Shown: piece after piece, positions 1 to 12,600 of the stretch | How the letters are laid out: the number at the start of each line of letters is the position of its first letter | How positions within the stretch are numbered: position 1 is the stretch's first letter | Assembly: GCA_029582155.1 (NCBI GenBank) | Contig: CM055905.1 | Coordinates: forward strand, 5,644,062 to 5,708,061 | DNA length: 64,000 bases | Direction: 5' to 3' | DNA from: Panopea generosa | Taxonomy: Eukaryota; Mollusca; Bivalvia; Adapedonta; Hiatellidae | Notes under the pieces: model-generated | Database searches by the model: none | What the model saw: the letters and a program-made list of their open reading frames with translations, nothing else | Told to the model about the DNA's origin: nothing | Made by a program: the position numbers and the translations under genes

Positions 1-221
1 CAGGTTCTGGGATAGACTAGACTCTATTATTTTCCTAGAATACCCCGAACAGATAAAGGTGGTAGAAGTAAAACTTTAGTTCTTCTATTCTTCTTTTCAA
101 GGGCTTATATTGCAGTATTGTTTTTTCATTCCGTACTATGTGTTAAGTGTTTAGTATTTTAGAAATGACAACTGAATATTTGATGCTGTGCCAGATTTTT
201 AGGATATTTTGTGTCATTTTA

Positions 222-395
222 GAGTTGATGGTCCGAACCGCATCGCGGGAGAATAATTGACATATTATTACTCTGGATATTGATAGGTATCATAAAATCA
301 ATACATTAAAAACCTGGTCAGGGTTCGTTTTGTTTTCTTTATAACTGAAGTCCTGAAGCAGTGAATAATTTCAGCCCAGATACATGCTGCAGATT
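222..395 (+). repeat. SINE-like module S1 (copy 1)
   Basis: Contains a B-box-like GGTCCGAACCGC followed by CCTGGTCAGGG. The copy at about 8156 has the exact GGTTCGAACC box. Other copies lie near 8150-8320, 26525-26700 and 39785-39930, and a diverged relative at about 62400-62560. No complete tRNA fold is visible, so this is a degraded tRNA-derived module, not a tRNA gene. Confidence 0.4.
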
Positions 396-494
396 CACGC
401 AAAATCGCGCGAAATCTCGTTTTAAAATAACCAAAGCATCATATTTGTTACGGCTAAAATTTGCTAATTAAACATTTATTACTTATGATCTTAC

Positions 495-617
495 CTGTAC
501 ATTGCTGCCCGTTCCCTAAGTATCCCTGGTTACAGACACAAGTGAAACTCCCAATAGTATTCGTGCATGTGGCGTCTGCGTGGCAATTATGTGTACCCTC
601 ATTGCATTCATTAGCAT
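495..617 (-). CDS. EGF exon A1
   Basis: 123 nt, phase 1-1. Reads DANEC near the start and ends GNGQQC-TG, with six cysteines. Acceptor ATTTTAG and donor GTAAGA are both good. Its copies at A4 and A10 share the DAN start and the same donor. Confidence 0.85.
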
Positions 618-3600
618 CTAAAATATTTTGATAAAGTTTTTAAACATTATTGTCTATTGGATTCAATGTTACGTTCCTTTGCTTATTCCGATGAAACCAT
701 TCCTAGCCTCACCTTGGTATTCATTTTTATATTCACATGTGTAAGTCGCGAGATTAGTTATATAATTTATTGTTTGCCTTTTTAACATCATAAACAAACA
801 AATATATAATAAAAGGACATGTCTAACACAAGATAATTGTTTCATATTAGTTTGCAACGTAAGTCTTTCATATAATGTAGCTACGATAATAAAATATCAT
901 AAAACAATTTATACTTGAAAGAACGGATGCAATTTATTTCATAAAATAGTATCGCGACTTACTATCAACACAGGGTTCGTGAGTTCGAATCCCCGCGCGG
1001 ACTAAGGCTCCATGATGAGTGATATATATCTTTAAAATGAATAACTGAAATGTTAAAGAGCTCTGATACATTTGTTAAAGGTATACTAGAATCCCAAATG
1101 AATAGAACCTGTAACAAAGGCTTATAGCTTAATGTAGTCGTATGTCGATATTTTGCGACTGATAAATGTAGGCTTGTAATACAAAAAAATAACCATACTC
1201 CAATGTTGCAGCACGTAAAATATTGTAACAAGCAGTTATTTCATGGACACAACTGCTAAATTGTTAAAAATAACGCACAACGGTCAGCACAATATTTCAA
1301 ATCAGATGGTTATATCAAATCTTTTAAAAGTCAATATATTAGGATTTTTCACAATTTTAGAATACGCAATAAAAAGTCCAATATAGCATGCCGATATATA
1401 TTCAAGGAACCCGTATTGCAGATATTTATTTAAACATGCAAAAACATATATTGAAAAGCCTTTCCTAACTTGGGATACGGGCCTAGGTTGAAAAATGGCA
1501 ACATATTTTGATTTCAATTTGATCCGTTATACAGGTTCACAAACGTATCTGCAAACGTAGTAAAAATTGTTTTATCTTAGAAAGTCAGAATGACAATGCA
1601 AAGCTCGTCAAGCAGTATGTTAGTGTTGTCTAGTTTCGTTTCAAGATTACAGTTCCAATTTAAATACCAATATGCCAACATTTGGTGGATTTGACATACC
1701 AAACCATTGACATTTTATTTATTAATGATAATGAGATGTTCTTTTTCATTTTAATAATTAGTTTATTTCTTGTGTTAAATTTATTCTTTGTTTTTTTGCA
1801 AAGCAAAAAGGTTACAGCATATAATGTGGAAATATTTAGAGTGGTATAAGCTACCATGAGAATTAATAGACGATGCTAGGAACTGAATGCACTGTTATTA
1901 TATACTGATAAGACTACCATGAAATAGTTAGATTGTACGTAATATACGTAATACTATTGCATATTAAATAAATAGGTAATCTGATTTTATATACAAATAT
2001 TTGTAGCTGTTTCAATTGACGTATGTGCAACGTGAGTCACACGTAGTACGTTATCGACGTACCAGGAGTCAGCCGGTGTTAGTACCGTCATAGGACACTC
2101 AACCCACATATTCGTCATACGGACGACGTGACATTCCCAAGGTCAGGTTGGAGTCGGTATTTGTAACTCAGTTCTACACGGTACACGGGAAATAAACCCT
2201 GTGAATACATCCATCGCCGGAAGTGACGATAGGAGATATACCTACGCATCTGGACGTCGACGTAGCGTTTTAATCGTTATAAAGCTTATGTAAATCATTT
2301 ATTAACGTTACAAAGAAAGTTGCATTACGACATCAATGATATATATATATAATAATAAAAAGCAGTTTGCATCGCAACATAAGTGATATATAAGTAAATA
2401 GCAGTTTGTATCACGACATAATTATATAAGACAAAAGATGATTAAAGTGAACTGTGTTAACACGATTACATCTCAGAACATTGTTAGACCGGCATCTGTT
2501 TTTATGTTGAGTAAATCGTGTTGATTTGTGTATATATTGTATAATTGTAAATTCATAATTTTATTTGGTGTGGTAGTCATATTCTACCTTACTGAGCTGT
2601 CGGCCCTTGGTCATTTTGTTACCTAACACAATAACTAAGATCAAAATGACAAAATTAATGCCGTTATTTTAAACCATTTACTGCCCCGCCCAATCAAACA
2701 TATTCTTAAGTCCCACTGACGCTTCTCTCTATGTCATACTTATCGTTGGAAGAAATTAGTATTTCTTGATACATTTAGTTTAATAAGTATGTACGTATCT
2801 AAGTAAACAGTTTATTATAGTGACATGTGCATGACAGTACAATAATATATATATTATAAAATGATAAATAGTAGATCACTCGGCCCATTGGGGCTATAAG
2901 TCACTGCCAATGAATAAAAATAATATGCAATTTCATATGATAATAAGCAATGGCACATACATAGAATACTGTAGGTAAACTTTCAAAAGCACAAATGTAG
3001 ATATGGTGATTAAATAGAAGTGTACATAGAGTTTCGCCTTTACAGATATGCCTTTGTCAAAACCTTTCCCACCTTTCTTTGACAATTGTTCATTAGATAT
3101 TTCAGTTTATGTACAAATGCTAACATTGTATAGTCACTGGTTGCAATGACATCTTGTAGATTGGCATTTCTGAAGTCACCATAAAAAGCACAGTCCTATA
3201 GGAAATTTGATTCGCCTTTCACTGTTCCTGTGTCACAGCACCGGAAACGTCTCTAAATAGGACTTTCGCCTACGTTCGACCTGTTTCAATTCTCAGTGGA
3301 AGAATACCACACATGTAAATATGAATATCCAGTAATATGAAAAATAACATAATAGAAGAATATCTATTGATGAACCAGCTCAATTACTCAATATATTTAC
3401 TAATTATAGAACTTTGGACTTAAATAGATTTTTAACTTTCATTTTCAGTGATTTGCCTTTTTGAATTCCGGGCAAGTTATGAAAACTGAGATTTGCAATT
3501 GGTTATGAAATAAAAAGAAGGCATACAGGAACACGTTACGTTCAACAGCCGTGTATTTTACTGTTCTGTTAATAAACTTTAACATAAGTATTCAAGGTAA

Positions 3601-6600
3601 TATTTCTATCGGTGAAAGATAACAGAAGACGGGCGATAATTGGGAAGGCAATAATATTATGAATAAAATAAATGAACGTTCATTGGATATGAATTGATAT
3701 ATAACAATAACGACTTATACAGATAAGGAAACTCAACTGATTGACATGTTGTGACACTCGCGTATTCACGCAAAATCGTGCGAAATCTCGTTTTCCAATA
3801 TCCAAAGCACCATATATGTTACGGCTAAAATTTGCAAATTTTACATTAACTATGAATGTTCTGACCTGTACATTCCTGCCCGTTCCCTAAGTATCCCTGG
3901 TTACAGACACAAGTGAAACTCCCAATAGTATTCGTGCATGTGGCGTCTGCATGACAATTATGTTTACTCTCATTGCATTCATCAGAATCTGAAAATTTCA
4001 CTAAAGTTTATAAACAATATTATATATTGGGTTCAATGTTGCGTTCCTTAGCTTATCATGCTGAAACCATTCTTAGCCTCCCCTTGGTATTCATTTTAGT
4101 ATTCACATGTGTAAGTCGCAAGATTGGTTATATAATTAATAGTTTGCCTGTGAGTAGTCATGAATCCTTAACTGGATCCTACTCACATAAATCTATCAGT
4201 TCATGTATGTAAATTTGTCTACCCTGTCCAGATGGGTTGCATGTAATTCCATAGTATATAAGTCATGGTCGACACCAAATTTATTGGTTTGGCAGAAGCC
4301 TTAATATTGTATCTATGTTTTGCATTGTAGCTAGGTGCACTCGCCGTAGTCTTGTATGTACATTTATGTCTTGGTTATTGACAAATAATTATCTCCCTAT
4401 ATATAATTTGTCCTTTATTATGCATGTGAGTAGTCATGAGTCCTTAACTGGATCCTACTCATATAATGCTATCAGTTCATGTATGTAAATTTGTTCACCC
4501 TGTCCAGATGTGAAGCAAGTAATTCCATAGTATATAAGTCATGGTCGACACCAATTTATTGGTTTCGCAGAAGCCTTGGTATTGTATATATCGTTTGCAT
4601 TGTAGCTAGGCACTCTCGTAGTAGTCTGGTCTTTACATTTATGTTTTGGTTATTCAAAAACAATTATCTCCATATATATATCATGCATTATGAATGAACA
4701 TCTGAAAAGATCCCAAACATCGTAAATTCCGTTGTTGTGAATTTAATTATCTCCCTTTATATATATAATACTAAAGAGTAGTTTTCATCGCAACATCAGT
4801 GATATATTAGTAAATAGCAGTTTGTATCGCGACATCAGGGATATATTAGTAAATAGCAGTTTGTATCACGACATCAGGGATATATTAGTAAATAGCAGTT
4901 TGTATCACGACATATATAAGACAAAAGCTGATTAAAGTGAACAGTGTTAACACGATTACATCTTAGAACATTATTAGACCGGTATCTGTTTTCATGATGA
5001 ATACATCTTGTTGATTTTTATATATTGTATAACTGTAAATTCATAATTTTATTTTGTGTAATAGTCATATTCTACCTTGGTGAGTTGTCGGCCATTGGTC
5101 ATTTTGTTACTTAACACAATAACTCGGATCAAAATGATAAAATTAATGCCGTTATTTTAAACCTTATGCTGCCCCGCCCAACCAAACATATTCTTAAGGC
5201 CCACTGACGCTTCAGTCTAGGTCATCCTTATCATTGGAAGCAATTAGCATTTCTTGATGCATTTAGTTGATAAGTAAGTAAGTTTCAAAGAAAATAATTT
5301 ATTATAGTGGCATATGCATGACAGTACAATAATAACTGTATTACATAATGATAAATAGTAGAGCACTCGGCTCATTGGGGCTATAAGTACACTGCCAATG
5401 AATAAAAGTAATATGCAATTTCATATGATAATAAACAATGGAACAAATATTGAATACTGTAGGTAAACTTTCAAAAGTACAAATGTAGATATGGTGATTA
5501 AATAGTAGTGTACATAGTGTTTCCTTTACAGATATGCCTTTGTCAAAATTTGCAAATTAAACATTTACTACTAATGTTCTCACCTGTACATTCCTGCCCG
5601 TTCCCTAAGTATCCCTGGTTACAAACACAGGTGAAATTCCCAATAGTATTCGTGCATGTGGCGTCTGCGTGGCAATTATGTGTACCCTCATTGCATTCAT
5701 GAGCATCTGAAAAATTTCAATAAAGTTTATAAACAGTATTGTGTATTGGGTTCAATGTTACGTTCCTTAGCTTATCGCCCTAAAACCATTCCTAGCCTCC
5801 CCTTGGTATTCATTTTTCTATTCACATGGGTAAGTCTCGAGATTGGTTATATAATTTATTGTTTGCCTTTCTTACATCATAAACCAACACATATATAATA
5901 TATAATAAAAGAACCTGTCATACACATGATAATGATTTTATATTAGTTTGCAACATAATTTTTTCATATAATGTAGCTACGGTAATAAAATCTTATAAAA
6001 CAAAATATTTGAAAGAAGGATGCAATTTATTTAATAAAATAGTAGCGCTTCTTACTATCAACACAGGGGTCGCAAGTTCTAATCCCTGCGCGGTCAAAGG
6101 CTCCGTGATGAGTGATAAATATCTTTAAAATGTATAACGGAAAAGTTAAAGAGCCCTGATACATTTGTTTAACGGTATACTCGAATCCCAAATGAATAGA
6201 ACCTGTAACAAAGGCTTCGTTTCAAGATTATAGCTGCAATTTACATACCGATTTTGCCTCAGTTTGGTGCATTTGACATATCAAACCATTCGCATTTTAT
6301 TTATTAATGATAATGAGATGTTCTTATTCATTTTAATAATCAGTTTCTTTTATGTGTTAAATTTATTTTATGTTTTTTGCTAAACAAAAAACTTACAGAA
6401 TTTGTCCGGCGATATTTATTTTGTATACCGTGGAAATATTAAGAGTGGTATATATTTTCATGTTGAGTAAATCTTGTTGATTTGTATATATTGTACAATT
6501 GTAAATTCATAATTTTATTTTATGTAGTAGTCATACTCTACTTTAATGAGTTGTCGGCCCTTGGTCATTTTGTTACCTAACACAATAACTAAGATCAAAA

Positions 6601-9600
6601 TGATAAAATAAATGCCGGTACTTTAAACCTTTTACTGCCCCGCCCGATCAAACATATTCTGAAGGCCCACTGACGCTTCAGTTTAAGTCATACTTATTCA
6701 GGTACGGAAAGGCAACTGATTCACATATTATGAACAAACGCGTATTCACGCAAAATCGCGCGAAATTATTTCGTTTTCAAATATCCAAAGCACCATATTT
6801 CTTACGGCTAAAATTTGCAAATTAACGTTAACTATCAAAGTTCTCACCTTTACTTACTCTTTCAATAAAACGAATAAAATCTAAAGAAGTTAGTAATTCA
6901 CACAAATCGCGTTATTATCACAATTATGTGTGTTTTCGTTACATTCATCAATATCTACTTAAAAAAAGACGAAAAAAAAATACAGCGGAACCATTGATGG
7001 AAATATTGTTATTGAAAGCCATTTTCAAAATGGACAAAACTAATATTATTTCCAATTGAAGAAATTTTATTATAACACTTTTAAGTTAGTGTATCAGTTC
7101 ATAACATTTCCAAATGTTTACACTATTTCAAGCATTTTAGACTATAGCTGAGCTTATCTGTAAGAACACACACTAACGTTTAAGTCGAATCCGTAACTAT
7201 ATGTGGAAGCAATTAGTAATCTTGATCAATAGAGTATCAGATTAAATTTGAAAAAAGGAACGTTGCAGTTAACTTATATGCTAACTAGTATGTTGAACAC
7301 ATCCAACTCTCCCGCTTGGTTCCATTACAAAGCTATGAGATTTGAGCATGTTGATTGGTCAGTTGCTTCAGTGAAAGCTGAATGACGTCACAGTTTTGTT
7401 AGCGTTTAATAGTTATAATTATAGGACAATCAAATATTTCCTTGATGTTTTATTTCATTAGTGTTGAACAAACTTAATTCGGGAAATATCATGGATTATG
7501 ATAGACTATATTCTCACCAATACAAGTTGTCCCATCCCCAAAGTATCCTTTGTTACATTGACATGTGAAAGAGCCAACAGTATTTGTACACATAGCATTA
7601 TTATCACAATTATCACTCCCGTTGGCGCATTCATCAGTGTCAGAAAATGTAGACAACATGACATAACAGAAAAAACTTTGTTAGAATTATTGATTTTTGA
7701 GCGACTCCAGCACAAGTTGTAGTTCGGACCCCGCTCTCCCAATTGGGTCCGTAAAATAGCAATGTTGGGAAAGCCATATTTGAGCACGTTGATTCGTAAA
7801 TTGTTTCAACTGAAAGTTTGAATGACGACTTAGTTTAATAAGCGTTTAATTTATATGAATTGTGGTACAGGCATAGAATTCCCTGCGTTTTCATTGGTAG
7901 TTAATAGACTTTATTCGGGAAATATCAGGTTCTGGGATAGACTAGACTCTATTATTTTCCTAGAATACCCCGAACAGATAAAGGTGGTAGGGGTAAAACT
8001 TTAGTTCTTCTATTCTTCTTCTCAAGGGCTTATATTGCAGTATTGTTTTTTCATTCCGTACTATGTGTTAAGAGGTTAGTATTTTAGAAATGACAACTGA
8101 ATATTTGATGCTGTGCCAGATTTTTAGGATATTTTGTGTCATTTTAGAGTTGATGGTTCGAACCGCATCGCGGGAGAATAATTGACATATTATTACTCTG
8201 GATATTGATATGTATCACAAATTCAAAACATTAAAAACCTGGTCAGGGTACGTTTTGTTTTCTTTATAATTGAAGTCCTGAAGGTGTGAATAATTTCAGG
8301 CCAAATACATGCTGCAGATTCACGCAAAATCGCACGAAATCTCGTTTTCCAATATCCAAGCATCATATTTGTTACGGCTAAAATTTGCTAATTAAATATT
8401 TACTACTTATGATCTTACCTGTACATTCCTGCCCGTTCCCTAAGTATCCCTGGTTACAGACACAAGTGAAACTCCCAATAGTATTCGTGCATGTGGCGTC
8501 TGCGTGGCAATTATGTGTACCCTCATTGCATTCATTAGCATCTAAAATATTTTGATAAAGTTTTTAAACATTATTGTCTATTGGATTCAATGTTACGTTC
8601 CTTTGCTTATTCCGATGAAACCATTCCTAGCCTCACCTTGGTATTCATTTTTATATTCACATGTGTAAGTCGCGAGATTAGTTATATAATTTATTGTTTG
8701 CCTTTTTAACATCATAAACAAACAAATATATAATAAAAGGACATGTCTAACACAAGATAATTGTTTCATATTCGTTTCAAGATTACAGTTCCAATTTAAA
8801 TACCAATATGCCAAAATTTGGTGGATTTGACATACCAAACCATTGACATTTTATTTATTAATGATAATGAGATGGTCTTTTTCATTTTAATAATTAGTTT
8901 ATTTCTTGTGTTAAATTTATTCTTTGTTTTTTTGCAAAGCAAAAAGGTTACAGCATATAATGTGGAAATATTTAGAGTGGTATAAGCTACCATGAGAATT
9001 AATAGACGATGCTAGGAACTGAATGCACTGTTATTATATACCGATAAGACTACCATGAAATAGTTAGATTGTACGTAATATACGTAATACTATTGCATAT
9101 TAAATAAATAGGTAATCTGATTTTATATACATATATTTGTAGCCGTTTCTATTGACGTATGTGCAACGTGAGTCACACGTAGTACGTTATCGACATACCA
9201 GGAGTCAGCCGGTGTTAGTACCGTCATAGGACACTCAACCCACATATTCGTCATACGGACGACTTGACATTCCCAAGGTCAGGTTGGAGTCGGTATTTGT
9301 AACTCAGTACTACACGGTACACGGGAAATAAACCCTGTGAATACATCCATCGCCGGAAGTGACGATAGGAGATATACCTACGCATCTGGACGTCGACGTA
9401 GCGTTTTAATCATTATAAAGCTTATGTAAATCATTCATTAACGTTACAAAGAAAGTTGCATTACGACATCAATGATATATATGTATAATAGTAAAAAGCA
9501 GTTTGCATCACAACATAAGTGATATATAAGTAAATAGCAGTTTGTTTCGCGACATCAGTGGTATATTAGTAAATAGCAGTTTGTATCACGACATAATTAT

Positions 9601-12600
9601 ATAAGACAAAAGATGATTAAAGTGAACTGTGTTAACACGATTACATCTCAGAACATTGTTAGACCGGCATCTGTTTTTATGTTGAGTAAATCGTGTTGAT
9701 TTGTGTATATATTGTATAATTGTAAATTCATAATTTTATTTGGTGTGGTAGTCATATTCTACCTTACTGAGCTGTCGGCCCTTGGTCATTTTGTTACCTA
9801 ACACAATAACTAAGATCAAAATGACAAAATTAATGCCGTTATTTTAAACCATTTACTGCCCCGCCCAATCAAACATATTCTTAAGGCCCACTGACGCTTC
9901 TCTCTATGTCATACTTATCGTTGGAAGAAATTAGTATTTCTTGATACATTTAGTTTAATAAGTATGTACGTATCTAAGTAAACAGTTTATTATAGTGACA
10001 TGTGCATGACAGTACAATAATATATATATTATAAAATGATAAATAGTAGATCACTCGGCCCATTGGGGCTATAAGTCACTGCCAATGAATAAAAATAATA
10101 TGCAATTTCATATGATAATAAGCAATGGCACATACATAGAATACTGTAGGTAAACTTTCAAAAGCACAAATGTAGATATGGTGATTAAATAGAAGTGTAC
10201 ATAGAGTTTCGCCTTTACAGATATGCCTTTGTCAAAACCTTTCCCACCTTTCTTTGACAATTGTTCATTAGATATTTCAGTTTATGTACAAATTCTAACA
10301 TTGTATAGTCACTGGTTGCAATGACATCTTGTAGATTGGCATTTCTGAAGTCACCATAAAAAGCACAGTCCTATAGGAAATTTGATTCGCCTTTCACTGT
10401 TCCTGTGTCACAGCACCGGAAACGTCTCTAAATAGGACTTTCGCCTACGTTCGACCTGTTTCAATTCTCAGTGGAAGAATACCACACATGTAAATATGAA
10501 TATCCAGTAATATGAAAAATAACATAATAGAAGAATATCTATTGATGAACCAGCTCAATTACTCAATATATTTACTAATTATAGAACTTTGGACTTAAAT
10601 AGATTTTTAACTTTCATTTTCAGTGATTTGCCTTTTTGAATTCCGGGCAAGTTATGAAAACTGAGATTTGCAATTGGTTATGAAATAAAAAGAAGGCATA
10701 CAGGAACACGTTACGTTCAACAGCCGTGTATTTTACTGTTCTGTTAATAAACTTTAACATAAGTATTCAAGGTAATATTTATATCGGTGAAAGATAACAG
10801 AAGACGGGCGATAATTGGGAAGGCAATAATATTATGAATAAAATAAATGAACGTTCATTGGATATGAATTGATATATAACAATAACGACTTATACAGATA
10901 AGGAAACTCAACTGATTGACATGTTGTGACACTCGCGTATTCACGCAAAATCGTGCGAAATCTCGTTTTCCAATATCCAAAGCACCATATTTGTTACGGC
11001 TAAAATTTGCAAATTTTACATTAACTATGAATGTTCTGACCTGTACATTCCTGCCCGTTCCCTAAGTATCCCTGGTTACAGACACAAGTGAAACTCCCAA
11101 TAGTATTCGTGCATGTGGCGTCTGCATGACAATTATGTTTACTCTCATTGCATTCATCAGAATCTGAAAATTTCACTAAAGTTTATAAACAATATTATAT
11201 ATTGGGTTCAATGTTGCGTTCCTTAGCTTATCATGCTGAAACCATTCTTAGCCTCCCCTTGGTATTCATTTTAGTATTCACATGTGTAAGTCGCAAGATT
11301 AGTTATATAATTAATAGTTTGTCTGTGAGTAGTCATGAATCCTTAACTGGATCCTACTCACATAAATCTATCAGTTCATGTATATAAATTTGTCTACCCT
11401 GTCCAGATGGGTTGCATGTAATTCAATAGTATATAAGTCATGGTCGACACCAAATTTATTGGTTTGGCAGAAGCCTTGATATTGTATCTATGTTTTGCAT
11501 TGTAGCTAGGTGCACTCGCTGTAGTCTTGTATGTACATTTATGTCTTGGTTATTGACAAATAATTATCTCCCTATATATAATTTGTCCTTTATTATGCAT
11601 GTGAGTAGTCATGAATCCTTAACTGGATCCTACTCATATAAAGCTATCAATTCATGTATGTAAATTTGTCCACCCTGTCCAGATATGAAGCATGTAATTC
11701 CATAGTATATAAGTCATGGTCGACACCAATTTATTGGTTTGGCAGAAGCCTTGGTATCGTATATATCGATTGCATTGTAGCTAGGCACTCTCGCAGTAGT
11801 CTGGTCTGTACATTTATGTTTTGGTTATTCAAAAACAATTATCTCCATATATATATTATGCATTATGAATGAACATCTGAAAAGATCCCAAACATCGTAA
11901 ATTCCGTTATTGTGAATTTAATTATCTCCCTTTATATATATAATACTAAAGAGTAGTTTTCATCCCAACATCAGTGATATATTAGTAAATAGCAGTTTGT
12001 ATCGCGACATCAGGGATATATTAGTAAATAGCAGTTTGTATCACGACATATATAAGACAAAAGCTGATTAAAGTGAACAGTGTTAACACGATTACATCTT
12101 AGAACATTATTAGACCGGTATCTGTTTTCATGATGAATACATCTTGTTGATTTGTATATATTGTATAATTGTAAATTCATAATTTTATTTTGTGTAATAG
12201 TCATATTCTACCTTGGTGAGTTGTCGGCCATTGGTCATTTTGTTACTTAACACAATAACTCAGATCAAAATGATAAAATGAATGCCGTTATTTTAAACCT
12301 TATACTGCCCCGCCCAACCAAACATATTCTTAAGGCCCACTGACGCTTCAGTCTAGGTCATCCTTATCATTGGAAGCAATTAGCATTTCTTGATGCATTT
12401 AGTTTATAAGTAAGTAAGTTTCAAAGAAAATAATTTATTATAGTGACATATGCATGACAGTACAATAATAACTGTATTACATAATGATAAATAAGAGAGC
12501 ACTCGGCCCATTGGGGCTATAAGTACACTGCCAATGAATAAAAGTAATATGCAATTTCATATGATAATAAACAATGGAACAAATATTGAATACTGTAGGT

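Larger units (their letters stand above)
1..7925 (-). repeat. Super-unit I (exons A1, A2, A3, pseudo-exon B1, exon C1)
   Basis: Large tandem unit starting with CAGGTTCTGGGATAGACTAG, which recurs at 7926, 26308 and, slightly altered, about 39562. The intron 618-3865 holds SINE-like, LTR-like and 39-bp repeat modules plus an old LINE fragment. The intron 3989-5583 holds two 276-bp repeats and the fullest 39-bp array. The intron 5707-7517 holds a second SINE-like module and pseudo-exon B1. I see no other coding exon in these introns. Confidence 0.8.

Noticed and set aside
1302..1857. Minus-strand frames 1517-1302 and 1857-1660, with plausible ATG starts, repeated in other units
   Set aside because: Copies carry different indels and stops, no domain is recognisable, and they lie in repeat-rich intron; chance open frames.
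3966..3988. CTGATGA in the minus strand of EGF exons, as in a hammerhead core
   Set aside because: It is the Ser-Asp-Glu codon run of the EGF start; no GAAA or stem II follows.
7506..7787. 93-residue minus frame 7787-7506, also at 14550 and 26169
   Set aside because: A shifted reading of exon C1 and its intron; the EGF frame is the one with conserved cysteines and splice phase.
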